A stretch of 64,000 nt of DNA, taken from positions 1 through 64,000 of the forward strand of contig JAQBGW010000134.1 of assembly GCA_032128415.1 (NCBI GenBank), written 5' to 3'. The stretch is from Ga0077527 sp032128415 (lineage in GTDB: Bacteria; Pseudomonadota; Gammaproteobacteria; Burkholderiales; SG8-41). The notes beneath the pieces are model-generated. The model searched no databases. It worked only from the letters and a program-made list of their open reading frames with translations, and was not told where the DNA came from. How positions within the stretch are numbered: the first letter of the stretch is position 1; each line of letters begins with the position of its first letter. Below, piece after piece: positions 17,474-26,340 of this stretch. The position numbers and the translations under genes are program-made.

Positions 17474-18043
17474 CTAAACCCGGCCGGCAGCAGCGCGCCA
17501 GGCCATTTTCAGGTAATACCCCATGGAAACCAGGGTCAGCACGGCAGCGATCCAGATCAGCCAGGTACCGACGTGCTGGGGCACAAAAACCCCGATCGGA
17601 TCGTGATAGAGCAGCATGGGAATGGCGATCATCTGGGCTGCAGTCTTGAATTTTCCGACCATGGAAACGGCGACACTTTTGCCCTGTCCGATTGAAGCCA
17701 TCCATTCGCGCAATGCAGAAATCGCAATTTCCCTGCCAATGATAACCAGCGCAATCACGGCATCAACCCGACCCAATTGCACCAAAATGATCAGTGCTGC
17801 CGCCACCATCAGCTTGTCGGCGACTGGATCGAGGAATGCACCAAATGCCGAGGTCTGATTGAGTTTGCGCGCCAGCCAGCCGTCCAGCCAATCCGTGATC
17901 GCCGCCACCGCAAAAATTACGGTTGCGACCAGATTCTGGTTGGCGTGGGACACCCAGCTTTTCTCAAAATAAAATACGCCGACGAACAGCGGGATCATCA
18001 TGATCCGCAGCCAGGTCAACACATTGGGCCAGTTTAAACTCAT
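17474..18043 (-). CDS. pgsA: CDP-diacylglycerol-glycerol-3-phosphate 3-phosphatidyltransferase
   Basis: A 189-residue inner-membrane enzyme making phosphatidylglycerophosphate, the committed step to phosphatidylglycerol. The CDP-alcohol phosphotransferase motif is visible as ITDWLDGWLARKLNQTSAFGAFLDPVADK (about residues 50-80), holding the D-G-A-R, G and D-D residues. I start at MSLNWPNVLTWLR (18043), 4 bases after the uvrC stop; the frame stays open to 18274 inside uvrC but that extension is not PgsA-like. The uvrC-pgsA-tRNA(Gly,Cys,Leu) order is also found in E. coli. Confidence 0.95.
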   Translation of the reverse strand: MSLNWPNVLTWLRIMMIPLFVGVFYFEKSWVSHANQNLVATVIFAVAAITDWLDGWLARKLNQTSAFGAFLDPVADKLMVAAALIILVQLGRVDAVIALVIIGREIAISALREWMASIGQGKSVAVSMVGKFKTAAQMIAIPMLLYHDPIGVFVPQHVGTWLIWIAAVLTLVSMGYYLKMAWRAAAGRV

Positions 18044-18047
18044 GACA

Positions 18048-19850
18048 TCAATGCAGCGCTGCGTAGATGCGCTCAGCCAGCGCGTGATTAATGCCATCGA
18101 CCTCGGCGACTTCATCCACGCTCGCCGCCACCAGCCCGCGCAGACCGCCAAAACGTGCCAGCAACCGCTGGCGGCGTTTAGCACCGATGCCGGGGATATC
18201 CTCCAGCGGCGACGTGGTTCGGGCACGGGCACGTCGGGCGCGATGACCTTCGATGGCAAATCGGTGCGCTTCATCGCGGATCTGCTGGATCAGGTGCAGC
18301 CCAGGATCGTCAGTCTGCAGACTGAATCCGGATTCCCGCCCCGGCATCAGCAGTTCCTCCATCCCCGGCTTGCGTGTCGGCCCCTTGGCTACAGCCAACA
18401 GCGGCAAATCGGCACGTCCCAGTTCCGCCATTACTTCGCACGCCACATTTAACTGTCCTTGTCCGCCATCAATCAAGATCAGATCAGGCATCTTACCCTC
18501 TCCCGATACCACTTTGCGATAGCGGCGGGTCAGCACTTCGCGCATGGCTCCGTAATCATCTCCGGCAACTACGTCGCGCATGTTGAAGTGGCGATATTGG
18601 CTGCGCTGCATGGCACCACGGTCATATACTACGCAGGACGCCACAGTAGCCTCGCCCTGAGTGTGGCTGATGTCGAAACATTCGATGCGCTGCACGGTTT
18701 CCGGCAGATTCAACCCCTGCTGCAGGGCCGTCAATTTTGCTGCATCACCCAGTAATCGCACATTGCGTTGCCCTGCCCCCAGTTCGGCATTTTTCTGCGC
18801 CATCTGCAGCCATGCCCGGCGGTCACCGATGGGATGCGCCGCAATCTGCACCCGCCGTCCGCTGCGTTCGCTCAGAGTCTGCTGCCACATCTCGACGGCA
18901 ATGGCCTCCCCGACAATGATTTGTGGCGGCACTGCTTGCAACAGGTAATGCTGGGCCATGAAAGCTTCAAGTATTTGAGCCGGCGTTGCATCCTCAGCGT
19001 TTAGCGGAAAAAAATTCTTGTCGCCGAGATGCAACCCGCCGCGGATCATCACCAGATTTACGCAGACGATACCCACCGCAGAACCGCAGGCAATCACATC
19101 AACGTCGCGCCCGGATTCATCGCTGACATATTGTTTTTCGCGTACTTTATGCAGCGCTCCAAGCTGGTCTCGGCATACCGCCGCCTCTTCGTAGCGGCGC
19201 GCCTCGGCCGCAGCGTGCATACGCTCATCTAACCGACCGAACACAACGCTCTCCTGTCCGGTCAGGAACAATTCGGCGCTACGCACGTCTTCCGCGTACT
19301 CGGCGTCTCCGATCAACCCGACACACGGCGCCGTGCAGCGGTGAATCTGGTGAAGCAGGCAGGGACGCGAGCGGTGCGCAAATACGCTATCTTCGCAGGT
19401 GCGCAACCGGAATACTTTTTGCAGCAATTGCATGCTTTCGCGAACCGCGCCGGCATTGGGAAATGGTCCGAAACAACGGTCTTTCTTGTCCGGCGTGCCG
19501 CGAAAAAATCCCAACCGTGAATAACGATGCCCGCTCAGCATCAAATAGGGATAGGACTTGTCGTCGCGGAACAGGATGTTGTAACGCGGAGTTAGCGATT
19601 TAATCAGATTGCTCTCAAGCAACAGCGCTTCCGCCTCCGATCGTGTCACCGTGGTCTCTATCCCGGCGACTTGCGCCACCATCAACCGGATGCGCGGCGA
19701 CAAGGCTTCGGTGCGCTGAAAATAAGAACTGACACGCTTGCGTAAATCCAGCGCCTTGCCGACGTAGAGTACTTCGCTGTCTTTGTTGAGCATGCGATAG
19801 ACACCGGGCAAGTGCGGCAATCGGCCTGCGATGTCGGCGAGTGGTGTCAC
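18048..19850 (-). CDS. uvrC: Excinuclease ABC subunit C
   Basis: A 600-residue UvrC, the dual-incision nuclease of nucleotide excision repair. The N-terminal GIY-YIG domain (GVYRMLNKDSEVLYVGKALDL, near 15-35) makes the 3' incision. A UVR helix pair lies around 200-235 (AAAEARRYEEAAVCRDQL). The RNase H-like C-terminal nuclease has ECFDISHTQGEATVAS and LILIDGGQGQL, and helix-hairpin-helix motifs close the protein (IPGIGAKRRQRLL). Its ATG overlaps the stop of the upstream uracil-DNA glycosylase gene by 4 bases. Confidence 0.97.
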   Translation of the reverse strand: MTPLADIAGRLPHLPGVYRMLNKDSEVLYVGKALDLRKRVSSYFQRTEALSPRIRLMVAQVAGIETTVTRSEAEALLLESNLIKSLTPRYNILFRDDKSYPYLMLSGHRYSRLGFFRGTPDKKDRCFGPFPNAGAVRESMQLLQKVFRLRTCEDSVFAHRSRPCLLHQIHRCTAPCVGLIGDAEYAEDVRSAELFLTGQESVVFGRLDERMHAAAEARRYEEAAVCRDQLGALHKVREKQYVSDESGRDVDVIACGSAVGIVCVNLVMIRGGLHLGDKNFFPLNAEDATPAQILEAFMAQHYLLQAVPPQIIVGEAIAVEMWQQTLSERSGRRVQIAAHPIGDRRAWLQMAQKNAELGAGQRNVRLLGDAAKLTALQQGLNLPETVQRIECFDISHTQGEATVASCVVYDRGAMQRSQYRHFNMRDVVAGDDYGAMREVLTRRYRKVVSGEGKMPDLILIDGGQGQLNVACEVMAELGRADLPLLAVAKGPTRKPGMEELLMPGRESGFSLQTDDPGLHLIQQIRDEAHRFAIEGHRARRARARTTSPLEDIPGIGAKRRQRLLARFGGLRGLVAASVDEVAEVDGINHALAERIYAALH

Positions 19851-20539
19851 ACCGGCGCCCCATTGTGGGCCGTCAGAAAAGCGGCAATCTGCTCAAATAC
19901 GTCGCGAAACATATCGGGGGTCAGACGCCGGGTATTCGTGTTGTAACGACTGCAGTGATAACTGTCGAACAGGCGCATATCCCGCTCCAGCGCATGGCTG
20001 GTGTTATGCGCGAACGAGAAAGCCGCCACGCGCATATCCAGCGCCCGCAGCACGGCCTGGTGCGCAACAGTGCCCAGCGCCAATACGGCTGCACCTTCGG
20101 CCAGATCCGCCAGTTCGGCGCGCAGAAAGCCATTGCATTCACGTACTTCAGCAGGCAACGGTTTGTTTTCCGGCGGCAGGCATTTAACTGCATTGGTAAT
20201 GCGACAGCCACGCAATTTCAGACCGTCTCCGGCAGCTGTTGCCACCGCCTGACTGCCATAGCCGAAACGATGCAGTGTTTCGTAGAGCAGGATACCGGCA
20301 TGGTCACCGGTAAACGGCCGCCCGGTGCGATTGGCGCCGTGCATGCCGGGCGCCAGCCCGACTACCAGCAGACGCGGCTGCGGATCGCCGAATGGAATGA
20401 CCGGTCGCGCATGATAGTCTGGATTCGAAACCCGCACTGCGGCCAGATGTCCGGCGAGACGCGGGCAGCGGGTGCAGCTCGTGGAAAACGGTGGATATGC
20501 CGCATCATGGCTACCGGCGGATTTTCTCTTCACAACCAC
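19847..20539 (-). CDS. Family-5 uracil-DNA glycosylase (UdgB type)
   Basis: A 230-residue base-excision repair enzyme of the Fe-S uracil-DNA glycosylase group. Motif A reads GLAPGMHGANRTGRPF (61-76); an Ala rather than an acidic residue in this motif marks family 5. Motif B is HCSRYNTNT (195-203). Four cysteines placed for a [4Fe-4S] cluster are Cys22, Cys25, Cys120 and Cys135. Family-5 enzymes remove uracil and often hypoxanthine or ethenocytosine. The 4-base overlap with uvrC suggests translational coupling of two repair proteins. Confidence 0.88.
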   Translation of the reverse strand: MVVKRKSAGSHDAAYPPFSTSCTRCPRLAGHLAAVRVSNPDYHARPVIPFGDPQPRLLVVGLAPGMHGANRTGRPFTGDHAGILLYETLHRFGYGSQAVATAAGDGLKLRGCRITNAVKCLPPENKPLPAEVRECNGFLRAELADLAEGAAVLALGTVAHQAVLRALDMRVAAFSFAHNTSHALERDMRLFDSYHCSRYNTNTRRLTPDMFRDVFEQIAAFLTAHNGAPV

Positions 20540-20548
20540 GTCCGCAAC

Positions 20549-21610
20549 TCAAGCGAACGGCAATTCGCCGCTGCGCCCGCCCAGTCCGGCAATGGCGTGC
20601 AGAGCTGCGACATAACGCGGATCTTCACGCAGCTTGACCTGATCGGCAGCGTGCGCCCGGCCATGAATACGGGCAAGACGCACCAGAGCCGTCGCCGGCA
20701 TCGTGTAATCAAGGCCCGCCAGCAGTTCGTCGGCTGATTGCGGGTTATTGCACACCAGTACCATGTCGCAACCGGCACGTAGTGCTGTATGGGCGCGCGC
20801 CACCACGCCACCCGCTACGCTCGCACCTTCCATACTGAGGTCATCGCTGAAAATGATGCCGTCGAATCCCAATTCACCGCGCAACATGTCTTTCAGCCAT
20901 TTCTCCGAGTAGCCGGCCGGCGCAGCATCAACTTGCGGATAAATAACATGGGCCGGCATGATTCCGCCCAACCCGGCGTCGATCAAGCGGCGAAACGGCA
21001 CCAAGTCCTCACCGACTATATCCGCCAGAGGACGCTCGTCCACCGGCACTTCGTGATGCGAATCAGCACGTACATGCCCATGACCGGGAAAATGCTTGCC
21101 GACTGCCGCCATGCCAGCGTCGCGCAGGCCGTGGATCAGCGCAATTGCGAGTTCAGAAATTGCATCCGGTCGGGTATGGAATGCGCGATCGCCAATGACG
21201 CCGCTGTTGCCATAATCGACATCGAGCACCGGCGTGAACGAAAGATCAACACCATGGACGCGCAACTCCGCGGCCAGCACAAAGCCCAGCGACCGCGCCA
21301 GATCGGCCGCTTTGCGCCGGTCGTGATCCCAAATCATCCCCAGCTCACGCATCGGCGGAATGCGCGTGAACCCTTCACGAAATCGCTGCACCCTGCCACC
21401 CTCGTGATCGACCGCGATGATCAGTGGCGGACTACGCACCGCGTGAATTTCCGAGGTGAGCTGTGTAAGTTGTGCGCAGGATTCAAAATTGCGGGTGAAC
21501 AGAATCACCCCGCCGACCAGGGGGTGCTGCAGGCGTTGCCGGTCCGCGTCGGTCAACGTCGTGCCGACGACATCCAGCATCACCGGTCCCAGTGGTATGG
21601 TTTTTGTCAT
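20549..21610 (-). CDS. nagZ: Beta-N-acetylglucosaminidase NagZ
   Basis: A 353-residue cytosolic family-3 glycoside hydrolase of peptidoglycan recycling, which removes GlcNAc from anhydromuropeptides. It shows the GH3 core with IAVDHEGGRVQRF, VGKHFPGHGHVRADSHHEVP (the mobile catalytic His loop) and IIFSDDLSMEGA with the nucleophile Asp. The start MTKTIPLGPVMLDV at 21610 overlaps the acpS stop as ATGA; six more upstream residues are possible but not family-like. Confidence 0.95.
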   Translation of the reverse strand: MTKTIPLGPVMLDVVGTTLTDADRQRLQHPLVGGVILFTRNFESCAQLTQLTSEIHAVRSPPLIIAVDHEGGRVQRFREGFTRIPPMRELGMIWDHDRRKAADLARSLGFVLAAELRVHGVDLSFTPVLDVDYGNSGVIGDRAFHTRPDAISELAIALIHGLRDAGMAAVGKHFPGHGHVRADSHHEVPVDERPLADIVGEDLVPFRRLIDAGLGGIMPAHVIYPQVDAAPAGYSEKWLKDMLRGELGFDGIIFSDDLSMEGASVAGGVVARAHTALRAGCDMVLVCNNPQSADELLAGLDYTMPATALVRLARIHGRAHAADQVKLREDPRYVAALHAIAGLGGRSGELPFA

Positions 21611-21984
21611 TTTTCGAGCACCACGCAAGCGCAGGCCATATTCGACTCATCACTGATAGTCAGATGATGACCGACTATGCCCTGCTTGTTGACCAGTTCA
21701 TTCAGCGGTTCGTTGAAGGATAAGCTCGGCTTGCCGGCGCTGTTTTGTACCACGCTGATGCATTGCAAAGTAACCGGGTAGCGGAATCCTGTACCCATCG
21801 CCTTGGAGAACGCCTCTTTGGCGGCAAAACGATTGGCGAGAAAAAGCACCGGCTGCGCGCTGCGGGCATATCGTGGCCGCTCCAACGGGGTCAGGACGCG
21901 GTTGATGAAGCGCTCGCCGTATTTTTCCAGCAGGCGTGCGACGCGATGTGGCTGGATGACGTCGATGCCGATACCGTAAATCAT
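21607..21984 (-). CDS. acpS: Holo-[acyl-carrier-protein] synthase
   Basis: A 125-residue phosphopantetheinyl transferase that loads CoA-derived phosphopantetheine onto apo-ACP. Motifs are GIGIDVIQPHRV at the N-terminus and RFAAKEAFSKAMGTG near residues 50-64, carrying the Mg-binding Asp and Glu. It overlaps pdxJ upstream and nagZ downstream by 4 bases each, so pdxJ-acpS-nagZ is one tightly coupled unit. Confidence 0.96.
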   Translation of the reverse strand: MIYGIGIDVIQPHRVARLLEKYGERFINRVLTPLERPRYARSAQPVLFLANRFAAKEAFSKAMGTGFRYPVTLQCISVVQNSAGKPSLSFNEPLNELVNKQGIVGHHLTISDESNMACACVVLEK

Positions 21985-22721
21985 CGCTGCCCGCCCATGA
22001 TCCGCAGGTAATCAGCCACAGTTGTGGCCAAACCGAACTCGAGCGCATCGGCAATCAAGGCGTGACCGATCGACACTTCGTCAACATCCGGCACAGCCGC
22101 GAGAAAGTGCGGCAAGTTGTCACGGTTGAGATCATGTCCGGCGTTCACCCCCAGTCCGGCAGCATGAGCACCGCGCGCTGCGTTGGTGTAAAGGGCAAGT
22201 ATTCCGGCCTCTTCCGCTCCGCCAAATGCCCGCGCATAAGGCTCAGTGTAGAGCTCAACGCGATCGGCGCCAGCCGCCGCTACTGCCTTCATGGCATCCG
22301 GCAGCGGATCCATGAACAGGCTGACGCGTACACCCAGACTTTTAAGTACAGAAATCACCGGTCGCAACCGCGTCGCATCTTGCGTCATGCTCCAGCCATG
22401 ATCCGATGTTCGAGCTCCGGGATCATCGGGTACCAGAGTACATTGCTGCGGCCGCACGGCACGCACCAGATCGAGCAGCGGTGGTTCAAACGGATTGCCC
22501 TCGATATTGAATTCGATTGAGGGTCGCGCGCGGAGCAACTGCGCCAGTTCATGAACATCCGCCGCGCGGATATGCCGTGCGTCCGGACGGGGATGAACGG
22601 TAATGCCGTGCGCGCCGGCGTCGAGCGCAATGCCCGCAGCCCGAATCACGCTCGGGATGCCCAGCGCACGCGCATTGCGCAGCAGCGCGACTTTGTTGAG
22701 ATTGACGCTGAGTCGGGTCAT
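21981..22721 (-). CDS. pdxJ: Pyridoxine 5'-phosphate synthase
   Basis: A 246-residue TIM-barrel enzyme that condenses 1-deoxyxylulose 5-phosphate with 3-amino-2-oxopropyl phosphate to form pyridoxine phosphate. Family marks are LSVNLNKVALLRNARALGIP at the start, GITVHPRPDARHI, and GVNAGHDLNRDNLPHF. I use MTRLSVNL (22721); the frame extends six codons further. Together with dxr in this window, it shares the deoxyxylulose phosphate branch point. Confidence 0.96.
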   Translation of the reverse strand: MTRLSVNLNKVALLRNARALGIPSVIRAAGIALDAGAHGITVHPRPDARHIRAADVHELAQLLRARPSIEFNIEGNPFEPPLLDLVRAVRPQQCTLVPDDPGARTSDHGWSMTQDATRLRPVISVLKSLGVRVSLFMDPLPDAMKAVAAAGADRVELYTEPYARAFGGAEEAGILALYTNAARGAHAAGLGVNAGHDLNRDNLPHFLAAVPDVDEVSIGHALIADALEFGLATTVADYLRIMGGQR

Positions 22722-22763
22722 GCGTTTTGCGGAAAGCATTTTACAAAAAATCGTGGGCCGCGA

Positions 22764-23492
22764 TTACATCTGCTGCAGATCGCGGAGCAGTTGCCGGGTG
22801 TGCAGCGTTTGGTTGCCGAGACAGTGATTGATCAATGCGCGCATCAACACCTTGCCTTGCTGAATAGTCTGGGGGTTTTCATAACGATCGACAGCCATGT
22901 CGATCAGCGTCTGCCCCGCTAATTCTACGCCGCTTTGCGGAGTAATCTCGGCGGCGGGTACCGGCCCGCGATCCGGAATGTAACGATACAGCCGGTCGCC
23001 GGCGATGGGCGTGCCGCCGGCGACCTCCCGGTCGAGCACCAGGCCGTATCCCAGCTCGCGCAGCAATACCCGCTCGAAGCGTCGCAGCACGGCACCGTGA
23101 TCCCGATCATCCGGCAATTGCGCCAACGCCGCGGCATAGGCCTCGAACAGCTGTTCATGCGGATCTTCGCGGGGCAGCAGCTTGAGCATCAATTCGTTGA
23201 GATAAAAACCACAGATCAGACTCAGGCCCCGCAGCGGCCGGTAGCCACCCTGCCATTCAGCCTTATGCAAGGTCTTCAACTCGGTTTTGCCTGTCCAACC
23301 CAACAGCAGCGGCTGAAACGCCATCAGCACACCCCGCAATGCCGAACGTGGCCGGCGGGCACCGCGGGCAATAACGGCAACTCGCCCCACTTCCCGGGTA
23401 TAGGTTTCTACGACCAGGCTGGTCTCCCGGTACGGGTAGGTATGCAGCAGATAAGCCGATTGGCCGTCGCGGCGTACGCGATCAACGGCCAT
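22764..23492 (-). CDS. recO: DNA repair protein RecO
   Basis: A 242-residue recombination mediator that helps RecR load RecA onto SSB-coated DNA. The N-terminal OB fold shows AYLLHTYPYRETSLVVETYTRE and RVAVIARGARRPRS; the rest is helical. Here the protein lacks an obvious Cys4 zinc motif, as in many proteobacterial RecO. It lies downstream of era across a 70-base AT-rich gap. Confidence 0.93.
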   Translation of the reverse strand: MAVDRVRRDGQSAYLLHTYPYRETSLVVETYTREVGRVAVIARGARRPRSALRGVLMAFQPLLLGWTGKTELKTLHKAEWQGGYRPLRGLSLICGFYLNELMLKLLPREDPHEQLFEAYAAALAQLPDDRDHGAVLRRFERVLLRELGYGLVLDREVAGGTPIAGDRLYRYIPDRGPVPAAEITPQSGVELAGQTLIDMAVDRYENPQTIQQGKVLMRALINHCLGNQTLHTRQLLRDLQQM

Positions 23493-23562
23493 GGATCAAT
23501 TCCAGCATGAGTTAAAATACTTATTAATAATATTATGTAACATCTTGTTTTTATTAATTATT
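23493..23562. other. AT-rich recO-era spacer with palindrome
   Basis: This 70-base gap is strikingly AT-rich against its 57% G+C surroundings. It holds the perfect 10-bp palindrome TTATTAATAA at 23521-23530 and a second TTATTAATTA nearby. It breaks the otherwise tightly packed rnc-era-recO-pdxJ run and could hold a promoter for recO. No clear -35/-10 pair was found. Confidence 0.4.
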
Positions 23563-24456
23563 TTAATCTAACCCCATGCGCAGCAATATCGCCTGATCAT
23601 CCGCCCAGCCCGACTTTACCTTGACCCAGACTTCGAGAAACACTTTGCCGCCAAACAAGCGCTCCATGTCTTTGCGGGCCAGCGTCGCGATCTGCTTGAG
23701 CTTCTCGCCTTTGGCGCCAATGACGATGCCCTTTTGCCCGGCTTTATCTACCAGAATAGCAGCATGAATGCGGCGCAAGCCACCTGCCTCCGTCTCAAAG
23801 CGCTCAATCTCCACCATTGCTGAATACGGCAGCTCGGCGCCGAGCAGATGGAACAGTTTTTCGCGCAGCAACTCTGCCGCCAATGTGCGCTCGCTCGCCG
23901 TGGTGAATTCATCTTCACCGTAGAGTGGCTCCCGCAACGGCAGCAACGGTCGCACTGCCGCCAATAATTCTTCAGTGCCGACACCGCTCTTCGCCGATAC
24001 CGGCACAATGGCAGCCGGGTGCGCCAATGCATCGAGATCCCGGATATAGGGCAGCAGCTCATTCTTATTGCTGAGAACATCGATTTTATTGACGGCGATG
24101 ACCAGCGGCGCACCATCCTGCAGCATCGGCAGCAGCGCCCGCTCTTCAGCATCCAGTCGCAGCGATTCGACCACCCAGACCACTACATCCACATCGACGA
24201 TGCTGCGCGAGACGCTGCGATTCATCAGTCGGTTCATTTCATTGCCATGCTGCCTCTGGAATCCCGGGGTATCGACAAACACGTACTGCGCACCGGGCCG
24301 GGTCACGATACCGACGATGCGCTGACGGGTGGTTTGCGGCCGGCGCGAGGTAATGCTGACTTTCTGGCCGACGAGTTGATTGAGCAATGTGGACTTGCCC
24401 ACATTCGGTCGACCGACGATGGCCAGATATCCGGAGTGATGATCAGTAGCTGTCAT
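23563..24456 (-). CDS. era: GTPase Era
   Basis: A 297-residue GTPase that binds the 3' end of 16S rRNA and assists 30S maturation. G1 is GRPNVGKST (15-23), G3 is DTPGFQ and G4 is NKID. The C-terminal KH domain has IVIGAKGEKLKQIATLAR. The start overlaps the rnc stop by 4 bases (ATGA), the usual rnc-era coupling. Confidence 0.97.
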   Translation of the reverse strand: MTATDHHSGYLAIVGRPNVGKSTLLNQLVGQKVSITSRRPQTTRQRIVGIVTRPGAQYVFVDTPGFQRQHGNEMNRLMNRSVSRSIVDVDVVVWVVESLRLDAEERALLPMLQDGAPLVIAVNKIDVLSNKNELLPYIRDLDALAHPAAIVPVSAKSGVGTEELLAAVRPLLPLREPLYGEDEFTTASERTLAAELLREKLFHLLGAELPYSAMVEIERFETEAGGLRRIHAAILVDKAGQKGIVIGAKGEKLKQIATLARKDMERLFGGKVFLEVWVKVKSGWADDQAILLRMGLD

Positions 24457-25130
24457 GGACGGCTGGCGAGCAGATAGGCTTTGCGCGCGGCGTCCTGCTC
24501 GGCAGCGCGACGGCTAGTACCCGTGCCCTCGGTGCGGATGTCCATGACCTCCAGAACACACTGCACCTGGAATGTCTGTTCATGTGCCCGGCCCAGTGTG
24601 GCGAGCAGTATATAGCTGGGCAACGGCATGCCCTTGCCCTGAGCCAATTCCTGCAGCAGCGTTTTTGCATCCTTACCGGTGTCCTCCGGGTCTATGGCAG
24701 AAAGACTGTCGGCGAACAGTTTTTTGATCACGGCCTGGGCTGCAGAAAATCCACCATCGAGCATGACTGCACCGACCAGTGCCTCGACAGCATCCGCCAA
24801 AATCGACGGACGACGTGCGCCGCCGCTTTTCAGCTCCCCTTCGCCGAGTAACAAGGCATCGCCCACATTGATCGCCAGGGCAATACGGTGCAGTGCGTCC
24901 TGATTGACCAGATTGGCGCGCAGGCGAGATAGTTCGCCTTCGCTGAGATTGGGAAATCGTCCGTGTAATTCAAGCGCTATGGCACAGTTGACGATACTGT
25001 CGCCAAGAAATTCCAGCCGTTCGTTGTGTACAACTCCATATGAGCGGTGGGTCAACGCCCGTCGTAACAACTCCGGATCGCTGAAACGATGCCCTATGCG
25101 CTGACTGACGTCGCCCGGGTCCACATTCAC
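24453..25130 (-). CDS. rnc: Ribonuclease III
   Basis: A 225-residue double-strand-specific RNase that processes rRNA precursors. The signature ERLEFLGDSIVN lies near residues 37-48, with the second acidic pair in DAVEALVGAV. A dsRNA-binding domain follows (from about 150), with AEQDAARKAYL. The best start is a GTG at 25130; no ATG is available before the domain, and a second GTG lies two codons later. Confidence 0.96.
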   Translation of the reverse strand: MNVDPGDVSQRIGHRFSDPELLRRALTHRSYGVVHNERLEFLGDSIVNCAIALELHGRFPNLSEGELSRLRANLVNQDALHRIALAINVGDALLLGEGELKSGGARRPSILADAVEALVGAVMLDGGFSAAQAVIKKLFADSLSAIDPEDTGKDAKTLLQELAQGKGMPLPSYILLATLGRAHEQTFQVQCVLEVMDIRTEGTGTSRRAAEQDAARKAYLLASRP

Positions 25131-25148
25131 TGCGACGTCCGCTCCCGG

Positions 25149-25505
25149 TTATTTCTCGGAGGTAGGGCGAAAATCCATGCAGGCGCTGAGATTGTAGAAC
25201 AGCGGCACGCGCATCGTGTAACTTGCACTGAAGGTAATTCCGTTACCCTCTTTGACGACTTCAATATCGTTGTAGACGATCGCCTTGATGTTATCAATCC
25301 CAGAACGATTATTAAATGAGCTGTTGATTTCGCCACGCGTTGCAGTCAGCATGGCCGAATCAGCAGCCATTGCCCGGAAAATTTTCTGGATGGTGTAAAA
25401 CTCTGAATACGCCGGGCCAATCTTGAAACCAAGCAACAGGATCGCGATGGCAATGAACGCAAATACCAGAAAGCCCGTGATGGTAATACCGCGCTGAGCG
25501 TGCAT
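25149..25505 (-). CDS. DUF4845 membrane-anchored protein
   Basis: A 118-residue protein with one N-terminal transmembrane segment (about 7-28, GITITGFLVFAFIAIAILLLG) and a periplasmic domain. It matches the DUF4845 proteins usually found between lepB and rnc in beta- and gammaproteobacteria. Function is unknown; the position downstream of signal peptidase I suggests an envelope role. I start at MHAQRGI (25505) rather than the longer frame to 25562, which would overlap lepB. Confidence 0.88.
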   Translation of the reverse strand: MHAQRGITITGFLVFAFIAIAILLLGFKIGPAYSEFYTIQKIFRAMAADSAMLTATRGEINSSFNNRSGIDNIKAIVYNDIEVVKEGNGITFSASYTMRVPLFYNLSACMDFRPTSEK

Positions 25506-25524
25506 GAAAATCTCTCCTTCCAGT

Positions 25525-26328
25525 TCAATCGATCGAATGACCAATCCGCTTGAAATCGTCAAAATTCCACCATATCAAAAACGCCTTGCCGACTATGTTC
25601 CGCTCCGGCACAAATCCCCAGTAACGACTGTCACTGCTGCTGTCCCGGTTATCCCCCATCATGAAGTAATGACCTGTCGGCACCTTGCAGCGAAAACCGC
25701 CTTCATTGTAGGCACAATTCTCGCGGAAGGGAAACCGCTGCACTCCACCCAGTTGCACTGGCGGCACCTCCGCCTGCAACAGCACAGCGTGCAGATGTTC
25801 ACCTAAATGTTCCTGCATGCGCCGGGTGGTCACAAAATTGAGTCCACCTTCCAGATAATTGTAATCGCCATCTTCGCGTACGGGCACAGCCTTGCCGTTG
25901 ATGGTCAGCCGTTTGCCGGAATAGACAATTTCGTCACCGGGCAATCCGACAACGCGCTTGATGTAGTCCAGCGCAGGATTTTCTGGAAAGCGAAACACCA
26001 TCACTTCGCCGCGCCGCGGGTCGTTGACTTCAATCACTCGCGTATTGAGCACCGGCACCCGGATACCATAGGTAAATTTGTTGACCAGGATAAAATCGCC
26101 GATCAGCAGCGTCGGCAACATGGACCCTGAGGGAATCTTGAAAGGCTCGACTAGAAACGAGCGCAGCAGAAACACCACCAGAATGACCGGGAAAAAACTG
26201 ACCGGATATTCAATCCACCACGGTTGCGCAGTGCCCGCAGCGCGCCGCTTGCCGAAGTAGAGGGCTTCGGCCAGCCAGACCGTGCCAGTCAGCACCAGCA
26301 GCACCAGCATTCCGAGCGCAAAGTTCAT
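25525..26328 (-). CDS. lepB: Signal peptidase I
   Basis: A 267-residue inner-membrane protease that removes signal peptides at the periplasmic face. Two N-terminal membrane helices (about 4-22 and 43-60) precede the catalytic domain. The Ser/Lys dyad is Ser69 in PSGSMLP and Lys124 in DYIKRVVGLPGD. Box E reads GDNRDSSSDSRYWG. It follows lepA by 12 bases. Confidence 0.97.
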   Translation of the reverse strand: MNFALGMLVLLVLTGTVWLAEALYFGKRRAAGTAQPWWIEYPVSFFPVILVVFLLRSFLVEPFKIPSGSMLPTLLIGDFILVNKFTYGIRVPVLNTRVIEVNDPRRGEVMVFRFPENPALDYIKRVVGLPGDEIVYSGKRLTINGKAVPVREDGDYNYLEGGLNFVTTRRMQEHLGEHLHAVLLQAEVPPVQLGGVQRFPFRENCAYNEGGFRCKVPTGHYFMMGDNRDSSSDSRYWGFVPERNIVGKAFLIWWNFDDFKRIGHSID

Positions 26329-26340
26329 TTCCAGTAGTCC

